A stretch of 15,424 nt of DNA from DATBLE01 sp046732255 (GCA_046732255.1 JBKPMR010000090.1:1-15424), one strand, 5' to 3'; shown: positions 6,518 through 13,778, numbered from the stretch's first letter. Notes: generated from the letters alone by a model not told the origin. A program made the numbers and translations.

Positions 6518-8185
6518 GTGGTGACTGCGGAGGAAATCGCTGAGGTGACGGTCTTCGCCGGCCTCGATGCGGCCGCCCGCGAGCGGCTCGCCCGCGTCGC
6601 GGCCGACATCACCCTCGTGCCGGGCGAGTACGCCGCCCCGGAGGGGTCCGAGCGGGCGCTGTTCGCAGTGCTCGATGGGCACATCGAGGCGACGAAGCTC
6701 GTCGACGGGATCGAGCGCAAGGTCGGCGAACGACATCCCGGCGACATCTTCGGCGAGGTCCCGGTCACGCTCGGCACGATGTTCCCGGCGGGGTTCCGGG
6801 CTACCGAGCGGTCGCGCGTGCTGCGGATCGAGCCGCACGACTACCACTCGGTCGTCGCTCTCGAGCCGGAGGTCGGCAAGGAGGTCGGGAAGCTGGCGAG
6901 CCACCGGATCGAGGGCGCGACCGGCCTCCTGAGCCTCGCGGCCGAGCAGTCGCCGCCCCGTGCGATCGTGGTCGGCCACCGGCTCGACCCCTCCTGCACC
7001 GAGCTCCGCTACTTCCTCGACCGCAACCAGATCTCGTTCGCGTGGATCCAGCCGGACGACTCGGACGCGACCGAGCAGTGGGGCGGCCCGCTACCGCCCG
7101 AGCAGGACCTGCCGGTGATCCGGATCGTCGACGGCCAGACGGTCGTGCAGCCGCACCCGCGCCGCGTCGCCGAGCTCCTCGGCCTCGGCACGGAGCCGCA
7201 GCACACGACGTACGACACCGTCGTGATCGGCGCAGGCCCCGCGGGACTGGCGGCCGCCGTCTACGGAGCCTCGGAAGGACTGCGGACGATCGTGATCGAG
7301 CGGGAGGCGCCCGGCGGCCAGGCAGGCTCGTCCTCCCGGATCGAGAACTACCTCGGCTTTCCATCCGGTGTCTCCGGCGAGGAGCTCGCCAGCCGCGCAC
7401 TCAAGCAGGCGCAGCGGCTCGGCGCCGAGTTCCTCGTCACCCGCGAGATCACCCGGATCGACCCGGAAGCGAGGGAGGTGCACCTCGACGGCGGCGACGT
7501 CCTTCGCGGCCGCACAATCATCGTCGCCTGCGGCGTCGCCTGGCGGCACCTGCCGCTGGAAGGGTGCACACGGCTGCTGGGCAAGGGCGTCTCCTACGGC
7601 GCGGCCCAGAACGAGGCGCCCGCGACCTACGGGCTCGACGTCCACATCGTCGGAGCGGGCAACTCGGCCGGCCAGGCGGCGATGCACTTCTCCACCCACG
7701 CGCGGAGCGTGACCGTCCTCTGCCGCAGCGACGGGCTCGAGAAGAGCATGTCCCGGTACCTGATCGACCAGATCGAGCACCGGTCGAACATCCGCGTCCG
7801 CACTAGCTCAGAGGTGGTCGCGCTCCACGGCGACGCCGCCCTCGAGGCGATCGACATCCACGACACGTCGACCGGGGAGACCACGCGCGCCGACTCCGGC
7901 GGGCTCTTCATCCTGATCGGCGCCGACGCCGAGACCGGCTGGCTCCCACCCGAGATCGCACTCGACGCCAGGGGCTACGTGCTCACCGGCTCCGACGTAC
8001 GCGCAGCCGGCCGCTGGCCTCTCGACCGCGATCCGTACCTCCTCGAGACCAGCGTGCCGGGCATCTTCGCCTGCGGCGACGTCCGGCTCGGACCGGTGAA
8101 GCGCGTCGCGGCCGCCGTCGGCGAGGGGAGCATGGCGATCGCGTTCGTCCACCAGTACCTGCGCGACGGCGAATCCGGCGGCTGA
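6518..8185 (+). CDS. Fusion protein: cNMP-binding domain, glutaredoxin-like domain and thioredoxin-reductase-like FAD/NAD(P) oxidoreductase without CxxC
   Basis: A 555-residue cytosolic protein in three parts. Residues about 8-125 look like a Crp-type cyclic-nucleotide-binding barrel (LFAVLDGHIEATKL; GDIFGEV). The phosphate-binding Arg context is unusual (FPAGFRATE), so ligand binding is uncertain. Residues about 146-222 form a glutaredoxin/thioredoxin-like fold (AIVVGHRLDPSCTELRYFLD; LPVIRIVDG). Residues about 230-550 are a low-molecular-weight thioredoxin reductase fold: FAD motif GAGPAG (238-243), second nucleotide motif VGAGNSAG (378-385) and FAD-binding IFACGDVR (517-523). The redox CxxC is missing: where reductases have GVSYCATC, this has GVSYGAAQ (358-364). 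It therefore cannot be a classical thioredoxin reductase. A related flavin NAD(P)H oxidase, diaphorase or ferredoxin-NADP reductase-like role is plausible. GTG start; a second GTG follows directly. Confidence 0.88.
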   Translation: MVTAEEIAEVTVFAGLDAAARERLARVAADITLVPGEYAAPEGSERALFAVLDGHIEATKLVDGIERKVGERHPGDIFGEVPVTLGTMFPAGFRATERSRVLRIEPHDYHSVVALEPEVGKEVGKLASHRIEGATGLLSLAAEQSPPRAIVVGHRLDPSCTELRYFLDRNQISFAWIQPDDSDATEQWGGPLPPEQDLPVIRIVDGQTVVQPHPRRVAELLGLGTEPQHTTYDTVVIGAGPAGLAAAVYGASEGLRTIVIEREAPGGQAGSSSRIENYLGFPSGVSGEELASRALKQAQRLGAEFLVTREITRIDPEAREVHLDGGDVLRGRTIIVACGVAWRHLPLEGCTRLLGKGVSYGAAQNEAPATYGLDVHIVGAGNSAGQAAMHFSTHARSVTVLCRSDGLEKSMSRYLIDQIEHRSNIRVRTSSEVVALHGDAALEAIDIHDTSTGETTRADSGGLFILIGADAETGWLPPEIALDARGYVLTGSDVRAAGRWPLDRDPYLLETSVPGIFACGDVRLGPVKRVAAAVGEGSMAIAFVHQYLRDGESGG

Positions 8186-8193
8186 TCGCCGGT

Positions 8194-8487
8194 TCAGCCG
8201 ATGAGGCCGCGGCGGAACCCGATCGTCACGGCATGCGCACGCGAGCGCGCCTCCAGCTTCGCCAGGATGTGGTGCATGTGCGTCTTCACCGTTTCGGGGC
8301 TGATCACGAGCTTCTCCGCGATCTCGGGAGTGACCAGGCCCTCGGCAACCAGCTGCAGGATCTCCGTCTCGCGTTCGGTCAGGTGCTCCGGAAGAAACCC
8401 CGGTGCCTCTGGGCGGGGCGCGCCAGACGATCCTCGCCGCCCGCGAGAACCGGCAACGTCTCCGGCTTCATTGCCGACATCCCCCAC
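8194..8487 (-). CDS. LuxR-family HTH transcriptional regulator (short, HTH only)
   Basis: The C-terminal 62 residues are a clear LuxR/FixJ (GerE) HTH: LTERETEILQLVAEGLVTPE, then IAEKLVISPETVKTHMHHIL and a C-terminal helix. The recognition helix PETVKTHMHHIL is typical of response-regulator output domains. There is no room for a receiver or sensor domain. I chose the GTG at 8485-8487, giving 97 residues; the reading frame stays open further upstream to 8748, but that part is low-complexity Arg/Gly/Ser and antisense to the next gene. No Shine-Dalgarno sequence supports the GTG, and an ATG at 8478-8480 lies in another frame that ends before the HTH, so the N-terminus is uncertain. It converges on the redox gene with an 8-bp gap. 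Confidence 0.75.
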   Translation of the reverse strand: MGDVGNEAGDVAGSRGRRGSSGAPRPEAPGFLPEHLTERETEILQLVAEGLVTPEIAEKLVISPETVKTHMHHILAKLEARSRAHAVTIGFRRGLIG

Positions 8488-8606
8488 GGGTAAGGGATCG
8501 GCGTCTCCGCCGTTCCCTTGAACGGGGCGAAGCGACGCTTCGACTCCTCGACGCCCTCGTCGATCCGTGCAAAACTCGACGGTGCCTCTCCCCAAAGCAG
8601 CCCAAC

Positions 8607-9308
8607 TTGAGCTCACAGCCTCAGAGATCCGAGGAGCAGTCCCCGGCGACCGCGCTTCCGCCCGAGGTCGAGACCGACCAGCTGCCGCGCGCCCTCTTCG
8701 GGTACGAGCGGTCGACGATCGGCGAGCTGCTCGACACGATGGGCGCACGCATCCGTGAGCTCGTACATGAGCGCGCCGAGCTCGAGCGGCGGATCGGAGA
8801 GCTCGAGCAGGAGCTGGAACGAAACCGGGAACACCAGCGCCTGATCGGCGAGACGCTGGTCAAGGCGCGCGAGGAGGCCGAGGCGATCCGCGAGGAGGCG
8901 AGACAGTCGGCCGAGCGCGATCTCCAAGCAGCCCGCGAGCAGGCCGAGCAGATCGTCGCCGAGGCCGACCAGGCCGGGACCGCGCGGGTCGCGGCGATGA
9001 TCGCGGCGGCGCAGGAGCAGCGGGAGGCGATCATCGAGGATGCCCGCAACGAGCGGCAGGCGATCATCGACGAGGCCGGGCGGGCACGGGCCTTCGTCGA
9101 CGAGACGCACGAGCAGCTCTCCGACTTCCTGATGGCCGCCGTCCGCTGGTACGAGCAGGCGAGGCCGTCCGCCGAGCGCGAGGGTCAGGCCGGAAGCGAG
9201 CCGGACAGCGCCGAGAACGACAGCAGCTCGATGTCTTCGTCCTTGACCGCCGCCTTGACCCGGGAGTCGCAGAGCGCCTCGAGCTCGAGCGGCCGCTCCG
9301 AGGAGTAG
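8607..9308 (+). CDS. DivIVA-like coiled-coil protein
   Basis: About 233 residues. After a short acidic N-terminus, LPRALFGYERSTIGELLDTM resembles the membrane-targeting N-terminal motif of DivIVA/Wag31/GpsB proteins (FPRALRGYD...). A long charged coiled coil rich in Glu, Arg, Ala and Gln follows (about residues 45-170; for example RIGELEQELERNREHQRLIG and IIEDARNERQAIIDEAGRAR). A Ser/Glu-rich tail completes it. There is no transmembrane segment. Such proteins scaffold at curved membrane or poles; a specific role is not shown. The start is a TTG at 8607 chosen because the motif begins shortly after; no in-frame ATG or GTG fits, and no Shine-Dalgarno sequence is clear. It is divergent from the LuxR gene. 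The last 124 bp overlap the deacetylase gene on the other strand. Confidence 0.7.
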   Translation: MSSQPQRSEEQSPATALPPEVETDQLPRALFGYERSTIGELLDTMGARIRELVHERAELERRIGELEQELERNREHQRLIGETLVKAREEAEAIREEARQSAERDLQAAREQAEQIVAEADQAGTARVAAMIAAAQEQREAIIEDARNERQAIIDEAGRARAFVDETHEQLSDFLMAAVRWYEQARPSAEREGQAGSEPDSAENDSSSMSSSLTAALTRESQSASSSSGRSEE

Positions 9309-9898
9309 CTCGAGTCCTCCACCGGCTCCGCGGCCGGGTGGCAGCCGAGCTCGGTGACACCCTCGGGCAGCGACGACAGCAAGCGGAGGAGCGCCTCGAC
9401 GCTGATCCCCTCAGGGTATGCGTCGCCCCTGCCGCTCTGGCCGTAGAAGTCGCCCCGGTACTCGATCCCCGGCGTGCACGACCGGACGGGAACCCCGAGC
9501 CGCCGACCCAGGTCGATCAACACCGACCGCACCGGGTCCTCCAGGTGCCGATGTTGGTGGGAGTCCAGGTGCGTGGGCCGGCGGCCGAACAGGGAGACGA
9601 AGCTCGCGAGCTGCGCGGCGACCTCGGCCTCCACCGCGGCCTCGTCCTCGCCGGCCACGACCTCGTAGAGCGGGACCCACTCCCCGTCGCGGTACACCCA
9701 CTCGGAGAGATCGATGTGGAGCCCGACCGAGAGCCCAGGACGTGTGCGCGCGAGCTGCGCCGCCTCGTCGATCGCATCCCGGCGGACCATCGCGCTGGTG
9801 CTCGTGACGATCCCCTCGTCGTGGGCGCGGACGATGCCCCGGTTGACCCCGCTCGACAGGCCGAAGTCGTCCGCGTTGACGATGAGGATCCGGCTCAT
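9185..9898 (-). CDS. ChbG/HpnK (YdjC) family carbohydrate deacetylase
   Basis: A 237-residue, full-length member of the YdjC/ChbG family, metal-dependent deacetylases of N-acetylated sugars (chitooligosaccharides in ChbG, N-acetylglucosaminyl hopanoids in HpnK). Motifs: NADDFGLS (8-15) with the metal-binding and catalytic Asp pair; GLHIDL with His61; THLDSHQHRH (109-118) with the second metal-binding His; and ELGCHPA (184-190) with the late conserved His. The C-terminal SERPLELEALCDSRVKAAV, then EDIELLSF, is the family's typical ending, so the overlap with the coiled-coil gene is real coding sequence here. GGGAG eight bases upstream supports the ATG at 9896-9898. It lies on the same strand downstream of the glycosyltransferase-kinase, which suggests an amino-sugar substrate. 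Confidence 0.92.
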   Translation of the reverse strand: MSRILIVNADDFGLSSGVNRGIVRAHDEGIVTSTSAMVRRDAIDEAAQLARTRPGLSVGLHIDLSEWVYRDGEWVPLYEVVAGEDEAAVEAEVAAQLASFVSLFGRRPTHLDSHQHRHLEDPVRSVLIDLGRRLGVPVRSCTPGIEYRGDFYGQSGRGDAYPEGISVEALLRLLSSLPEGVTELGCHPAAEPVEDSSYSSERPLELEALCDSRVKAAVKDEDIELLSFSALSGSLPA

Positions 9899-9923
9899 AG
9901 ATCACACTCCCGGCCACTCCAGG

Positions 9924-10084
9924 GGTTTCCATCGCCGCGACCGACATGGCGGGCGCGGCTCTGCCCCGCTTGCTGTGAAACAGCTCGCGAACGCCGACGG
10001 CGAAGCCGGCGGCGGAGCTCGGAGGGGGGCTCGCGGGGGGAACCGGCCGTTCCCCCCGCGCGAGCGAGCCGGAGGCGAGCGACG
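9924..10084 (-). repeat. Dispersed structured intergenic element, copy 2
   Basis: This is the second copy of the element at 4908-5040, on the minus strand. It starts one base after the stop codon of the glycosyltransferase-kinase gene, just as copy 1 does after its upstream gene, and runs towards the deacetylase start. The hairpin has 12-bp arms (CGCGGGGGGAAC with GTTCCCCCCGCG). It differs from copy 1 by a compensated base pair. This copy carries about 20-25 extra bases between GCCCCCCTCC and GGCGTTCGC, and a small GCTGT/ACAGC hairpin. The end block GCGCCCGCCATGTCGGTCGC is identical in both. The 187-bp gap 9899-10085 holds nothing else that I can see apart from the deacetylase ribosome-binding site. 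Confidence 0.8.
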
Positions 10085-10085
10085 G

Positions 10086-12011
10086 TCATAGGCCCACCCG
10101 CTCCGCAAGCCGCGGCAGCTCGGCGCGCCAGTCGAGCGCATGCTCGGGCGGCGGCATCCACTCCGCCGACCAGCCGAGCCACTGGATTGCCAGGTGGAGC
10201 CTGGCGCAGTCGAGCTCGAAGCCGAGCTCCTGCGCGTCCGGCGGGTCCTCGAGCGCGGCGCGGTACGTCTCGACGAGGGCCGACGCGTCCTCGTCTGCAA
10301 GGCCCGCGGTCACGGCCGCCAGGTCGAGCACGCCCGGCCCGACGCCGGCGAGCTCCCAGTCGATCACGCACACCCGGTCGCCGGCGAGCAGCACGTTCGA
10401 CGCGTACAGCTCGCCGTGGACGAGCGTGGTGGGCAGGCCCGCGAGCCGGTCGATGACCGCCTCGTAGCCAGGCGGGCGCACGCCTGCCCGCTCCGGCCAG
10501 AGCTCGAAGTACGAGCGGTCGTAGCGAACGAGGTGGTCGGACGCCGCGACGCCGGCGAACCGGTCGTGCAATCGCGCCAGCCAGCGCGCGACCTCGTGCC
10601 AGCGGTCGACCTCGAGCTGGTACAGCTCCGTGCCGGCGACCTTCTCGACCGCGAGCCAGTACCGGCCCCGATCCGCGTCGGCGACCGCGGCGGCGAGCGC
10701 GGGCGTGCCGAGACCGGCCCCATCCAGGAACGTCCGGTAGACCTCGATCTCCCGCGCCGGGTCGTGGAGGAGATCGTGCTTCGCCGCGCGTGCTCGCTCG
10801 GTCAGGGCGGCCGGGGAGAGGTCCTTGAGCAGCAGCGTCCGCCCGCCGGCGTCGAGCTCGACGAGCGGCGCGCTCGAGCGATACTCGAACGGACGGCGGC
10901 GGATCGTGGCCGGCTCGACGCCGAGCAGCTCGGCGAGCTCTCCGTCCGGCGCGTCGTGGACGGACCGCGTCGGCGTGGGAGGCAGCGCCCCCACCTCGCG
11001 CAACAGGCGGGTCAGGACGAGACGCGAGTCGAGGTGCTCCTCCGCGATCGCCCGCGCCGCCCGCGCGTGGCGCCCGTAGTCGAAGCGGATCGCCTCGATC
11101 GCCGCCAGCACGCCGTCCACGTCGCTGAAGGCGAACAGCCCGGCGCCGACCGGTAGCCGCTCGCCGAAGCCGGTGTCCTGCGCCACCACGGGCCGCCCGG
11201 AGGCCAGGTAGACGGCGCTACGGTCGCCGAACCAGCCGCTCCCCGACACGACGTAGCCCTCCTTGGCAACGCCGAGCTCGGCTTTGGAGCCGCTGACGAA
11301 CGCCGCATAGCGCTCGGGCGTTCCGGCCGCCGCGCGCGGATCGACGAGCTCCCACCCGTGGTCGCGAAGCACGGCGAGGTCGGGCTCGTCCGGGTGGATG
11401 TCGAGCGCGAGCGCGAAGCGCTCGTCGGTGCGTCCGGGGAGGTCGACCAGCGGCCGCAGCGAGTGCGCCTTCTGGCCGTAGTGGACGCCCTCGTGCTCGA
11501 TCGAGCCGTAGGCACGGAAGTTGCCGACGGTGGTGAACGCATCGGTCTCGATCCGCTCCGCGACCGGCCAGCGGTCGAGCACGACCGGCGGCAGGCTCGG
11601 GATCCAGTCGTGACCGGTCGCAGGCACCCGCCGGCCGACGGTCACGTAGTGCGTGTGTCCGTCCAGGCCGGCGTCAACGCCCTGGAGGTGCCAGAGCTGG
11701 TTGAACACCGGGTCGAGGTCGAGGTAGACCCGGATCGGCGCTCCGTCCAGGACGCGCTCGTCGCGGAGCATTCCCGACACGTTCAGCAGCAGGTCGGGCA
11801 CCGGGCCGGCGTAGCGTCCGAGGAACGCCTGCGGCCCGAGCTCGAGCGCAGCAAAGTACGCGGCCGCCTCGGCGTCCGGCTCCTCGGCCGGGTCGACCAG
11901 CCAGACCTCGTGCCCGAGCTGCTCGAGCCCGCGAACGTACTGGAGCACCGCCCAGGTGGCGCCCCCCTGGTGCGGGTCGGCGGCGACCATCCCCGCGACC
12001 ACGATCCTCAC
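10086..12011 (-). CDS. Glycosyltransferase-like protein fused to an APH-type phosphotransferase
   Basis: A 641-residue fusion. Residues 1-340 are a GT-B-like glycosyltransferase paralogous to the two genes to the right: MRIVVAGMV start, GGATWAVLQYVRGLEQLGHE helix, VYLDLDPVFNQLW, and a donor-side block SGWFGDRSAVYLASGRPVVA, QDTGF (258-282). Residues about 375-641 are an aminoglycoside-phosphotransferase-fold kinase: TLLLKDLS with ATP-site Lys396, catalytic loop HGELYASN (532-539) and Mg-binding IDWELAGVGPG (550-560). The catalytic Asp of the usual HGD is Glu here. It probably transfers a sugar and phosphorylates the sugar or its acceptor; substrates are unknown. The GTG start shares four bases (GTGA) with the stop of the PIN toxin gene, so translation is likely coupled. 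Part of a minus-strand cluster with the ChbG-type deacetylase downstream. Confidence 0.82.
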   Translation of the reverse strand: MRIVVAGMVAADPHQGGATWAVLQYVRGLEQLGHEVWLVDPAEEPDAEAAAYFAALELGPQAFLGRYAGPVPDLLLNVSGMLRDERVLDGAPIRVYLDLDPVFNQLWHLQGVDAGLDGHTHYVTVGRRVPATGHDWIPSLPPVVLDRWPVAERIETDAFTTVGNFRAYGSIEHEGVHYGQKAHSLRPLVDLPGRTDERFALALDIHPDEPDLAVLRDHGWELVDPRAAAGTPERYAAFVSGSKAELGVAKEGYVVSGSGWFGDRSAVYLASGRPVVAQDTGFGERLPVGAGLFAFSDVDGVLAAIEAIRFDYGRHARAARAIAEEHLDSRLVLTRLLREVGALPPTPTRSVHDAPDGELAELLGVEPATIRRRPFEYRSSAPLVELDAGGRTLLLKDLSPAALTERARAAKHDLLHDPAREIEVYRTFLDGAGLGTPALAAAVADADRGRYWLAVEKVAGTELYQLEVDRWHEVARWLARLHDRFAGVAASDHLVRYDRSYFELWPERAGVRPPGYEAVIDRLAGLPTTLVHGELYASNVLLAGDRVCVIDWELAGVGPGVLDLAAVTAGLADEDASALVETYRAALEDPPDAQELGFELDCARLHLAIQWLGWSAEWMPPPEHALDWRAELPRLAERVGL

Positions 12012-12448
12012 AACGACCCTGCCGGCGCGACCCAGCGGCTCTCGAAGTCGAGCACCTCGGCCAGGCGGTCGAAGTGTGCGTCGTAGTGCAGGACACCAAC
12101 AGCGACGTCCTGCGCCGCCGCCGCGATCAGTACGTCTGGAAACCGTACGCTGCGGTGGAGGAGCGGCCCGCGATGGGCGAGCTCGCGCAAGGCAGCCAGG
12201 GCCGCGTCCGTCACTGACCGCGTGATCGGCACATCGCGGAATCCCCCGAGGATCGCGTCGAGGCGATCGTAGTCGCTTCCGTCGCGCGCGGAATACAGCA
12301 TCTCGAGCTTGACGATTGCGCAGGTGGCGATCTGCCGGTTATTCAGCGCAGCGGTCCATTCGTCGCGGATGCTCGGATGACCGGCATGCCACCATGCGCT
12401 GGCGTCCGCGATGTAGACGTTTCCGTCGTAGCCGACGGGAGCTTGCAT
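12008..12448 (-). CDS. PIN-domain ribonuclease toxin (VapC-like)
   Basis: A 146-residue PIN-domain protein. The first acidic residue is in NVYIADASAWW (Asp15), the second in IVKLEMLYSARD (Glu49), and the last two in RFPDVLIAAAAQ (Asp105) and LHYDAHFDRLAEV (Asp123/127). These are the four carboxylates that bind Mg2+ in VapC toxins, which cut tRNA or rRNA. It follows the antitoxin with no gap: the antitoxin stop TAA is directly followed by this ATG (TAAATG). Its own stop overlaps the GTG of the glycosyltransferase-kinase gene. The order antitoxin-toxin on one transcript is standard for VapBC. Which RNA is cleaved is unknown. Confidence 0.9.
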   Translation of the reverse strand: MQAPVGYDGNVYIADASAWWHAGHPSIRDEWTAALNNRQIATCAIVKLEMLYSARDGSDYDRLDAILGGFRDVPITRSVTDAALAALRELAHRGPLLHRSVRFPDVLIAAAAQDVAVGVLHYDAHFDRLAEVLDFESRWVAPAGSL

Positions 12449-12715
12449 TTACTCGCCCCAGGCGAGTTCGTCGATCCGCTCGAGAACCTCCCAGTCGATC
12501 AGGTGGCGGAGGTGTCCGGTCGAGAGGGCGATGGCATCCTCGATCGCCTGATCCGAACGACGTCGCTCCTCCTCGACCGCCTCGGCGCCCTTGACCGCGA
12601 GATCGTGCACCAGGCGCGCTGGGGCGATCCCGGGATAGAACGGGGCGACACGGTTGAGCGCCTCGGAGAGCTCCGGATCCTGGGTCACGGCGATTCGCTT
12701 CCAGTGTGTCGGCAC
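12449..12715 (-). CDS. RHH-type antitoxin (VapB-like)
   Basis: An 88-residue partner of the PIN toxin. The N-terminal strand and helices (HWKRIAVTQDPELSEALNRV, then ARLVHDLAVKGAEAVEEE) fit a ribbon-helix-helix DNA-binding fold. The charged C-terminal part (RRRSDQAIEDAI; HLRHLIDWEVLERIDELAW) should wrap the toxin. I set the start at the GTG at 12713-12715 because a perfect AGGAGG (12721-12726) lies five bases upstream; a GTG at 12719-12721 overlaps that site and is unlikely. The pair probably represses itself through the tandem operator at 12726-12751. The stop codon abuts the toxin ATG, so translation is coupled. Confidence 0.85.
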   Translation of the reverse strand: MPTHWKRIAVTQDPELSEALNRVAPFYPGIAPARLVHDLAVKGAEAVEEERRRSDQAIEDAIALSTGHLRHLIDWEVLERIDELAWGE

Positions 12716-12725
12716 GGGCACCTCC

Positions 12726-12751
12726 TAGTGTTACACCTTAGTGTAGCACCT
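12726..12751. promoter_or_regulatory. Tandem 13-bp operator repeats at the VapBC promoter
   Basis: Two head-to-tail 13-bp repeats lie immediately upstream of the antitoxin ribosome-binding site: TAGTGTTACACCT (12726-12738) and TAGTGTAGCACCT (12739-12751), with 11 of 13 bases identical. Each has an internal dyad (GTGT...ACAC or GTGnnnCAC). On the minus strand, TTGGCA and TGTAAC are 17 bp apart and could be the -35 and -10, so the repeats would cover the -10 and spacer. Paired sites like this suit cooperative binding by a ribbon-helix-helix antitoxin. The second repeat overlaps the last codons of the upstream glycosyltransferase gene. Function is inferred. Confidence 0.65.
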
Positions 12752-13778
12752 GTGCCAACATTGCCTCCAGCACGCGGTCGGAGTCGAAGTACTCCTCCGC
12801 GATCGACCGCGCGGCCCGAGTATGGCGTTCGTAGTCGTCCACGATCGCACGCGCGCCCGCGGCTGCTTCCTCGGGCGTTCGGAACGCAACCAGGCCCTCT
12901 CCGGCCGGCAGCGTCTGTGTGAAGCCGGTGTCCTGGACGAGCGCCGGCTTGCCCGACGCGAGGTAGCGCACCGTTCGGTCGCTGAACCATCCGCTGTGGG
13001 TGTCGACGTAGATGCCCTGGGCGACCGAGAACTCGGCGCCCGAGCCCTGGACGTAGTTGCGAAAACCTTCGGGATCGGCCGTCACCGCGGGATCGACGAT
13101 ATGCCAGCTCTGTGCGTCGAGTGCGTTGCGATCGGCCGCGTCGGCGCGATCGATGGCAAGCGCCGCCTCGAAGGTCAGACTCGTCTCGGTCGGAAGGTGC
13201 AGGAACGAGCGCCACTGGTGATGCTTCAGCCCGTACGGCTCGATCGGCCCGAACGGGGAGCGCCACGTCGCAACGGTGGTGAAGCGGTCAAAGGCGCCGG
13301 TGGCGACCGGCCACTCGTCGACCACGACCGGCGGCCGCGTGGTGTGCCACTCGAGCCCGCAGGTGGGGATCGGGCAGTCGCTGGTGCCGATATTCGCTCC
13401 GATGGTGAAGTAGGCGTCGTGCGGGGGGATTTGCTCGATCCCCTGCTCATGCCAGAACTGCGTGAACCCCGGGTCGATGTCGACGAAGGCGGTTCGGCGA
13501 AAACGGCGGCGGACCGTCCTGGACCGGACGTTGCCGCTGATGTTGACCAGCAGGTCGCATGGCTCGACCACGTCGGCGGGCACGTAATCGAGCCCGAACC
13601 GCTCCGCAACTGACGCCGCGTAGTCCAGGGCATCCCGCGGCGCGTCGTTGGACTCCTCGACCAGGCGCACGTCGCAGCCGAGCCGCCGGAACCCGAGCGC
13701 GTAGCTCAGCCGCACCCACGCCTCGCCGCCGTTGCCGGCCTTGTCCGCGAGCGCTCCGGCGACCGCGACGGTCGTCAT
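12738..13778 (-). CDS. Glycosyltransferase-like protein, second paralog
   Basis: A 346-residue protein paralogous to residues 1-340 of the glycosyltransferase-kinase and to the partial gene at the right edge. It starts MTTVAVAGAL, a Rossmann-like first strand, followed by WVRLSYALGFRRLGCDVRLV. Shared landmarks are VDIDPGFTQFWHEQG (99-113), VDEWPVATGAFDRFTTV (153-169) and the donor-side block GWFSDRTVRYLASGKPALVQ with DTGF (263-285). Unlike the first paralog, it has no kinase domain. The ATG at 13776-13778 was chosen because it matches the paralog starts; the frame stays open upstream but that part is antisense to the MazEF-like genes. Its 3' end lies inside the VapBC operator. Donor and acceptor are unknown. 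Confidence 0.8.
   Translation of the reverse strand: MTTVAVAGALADKAGNGGEAWVRLSYALGFRRLGCDVRLVEESNDAPRDALDYAASVAERFGLDYVPADVVEPCDLLVNISGNVRSRTVRRRFRRTAFVDIDPGFTQFWHEQGIEQIPPHDAYFTIGANIGTSDCPIPTCGLEWHTTRPPVVVDEWPVATGAFDRFTTVATWRSPFGPIEPYGLKHHQWRSFLHLPTETSLTFEAALAIDRADAADRNALDAQSWHIVDPAVTADPEGFRNYVQGSGAEFSVAQGIYVDTHSGWFSDRTVRYLASGKPALVQDTGFTQTLPAGEGLVAFRTPEEAAAGARAIVDDYERHTRAARSIAEEYFDSDRVLEAMLAQVLH

Noticed and set aside
8567..8758. Small plus-strand frame starting with GTG at 8582 (VPLPKAAQLELTASEIRG)
   Set aside because: It is out of frame with the coiled-coil gene, becomes Arg-rich after about 25 residues and matches no known motif.
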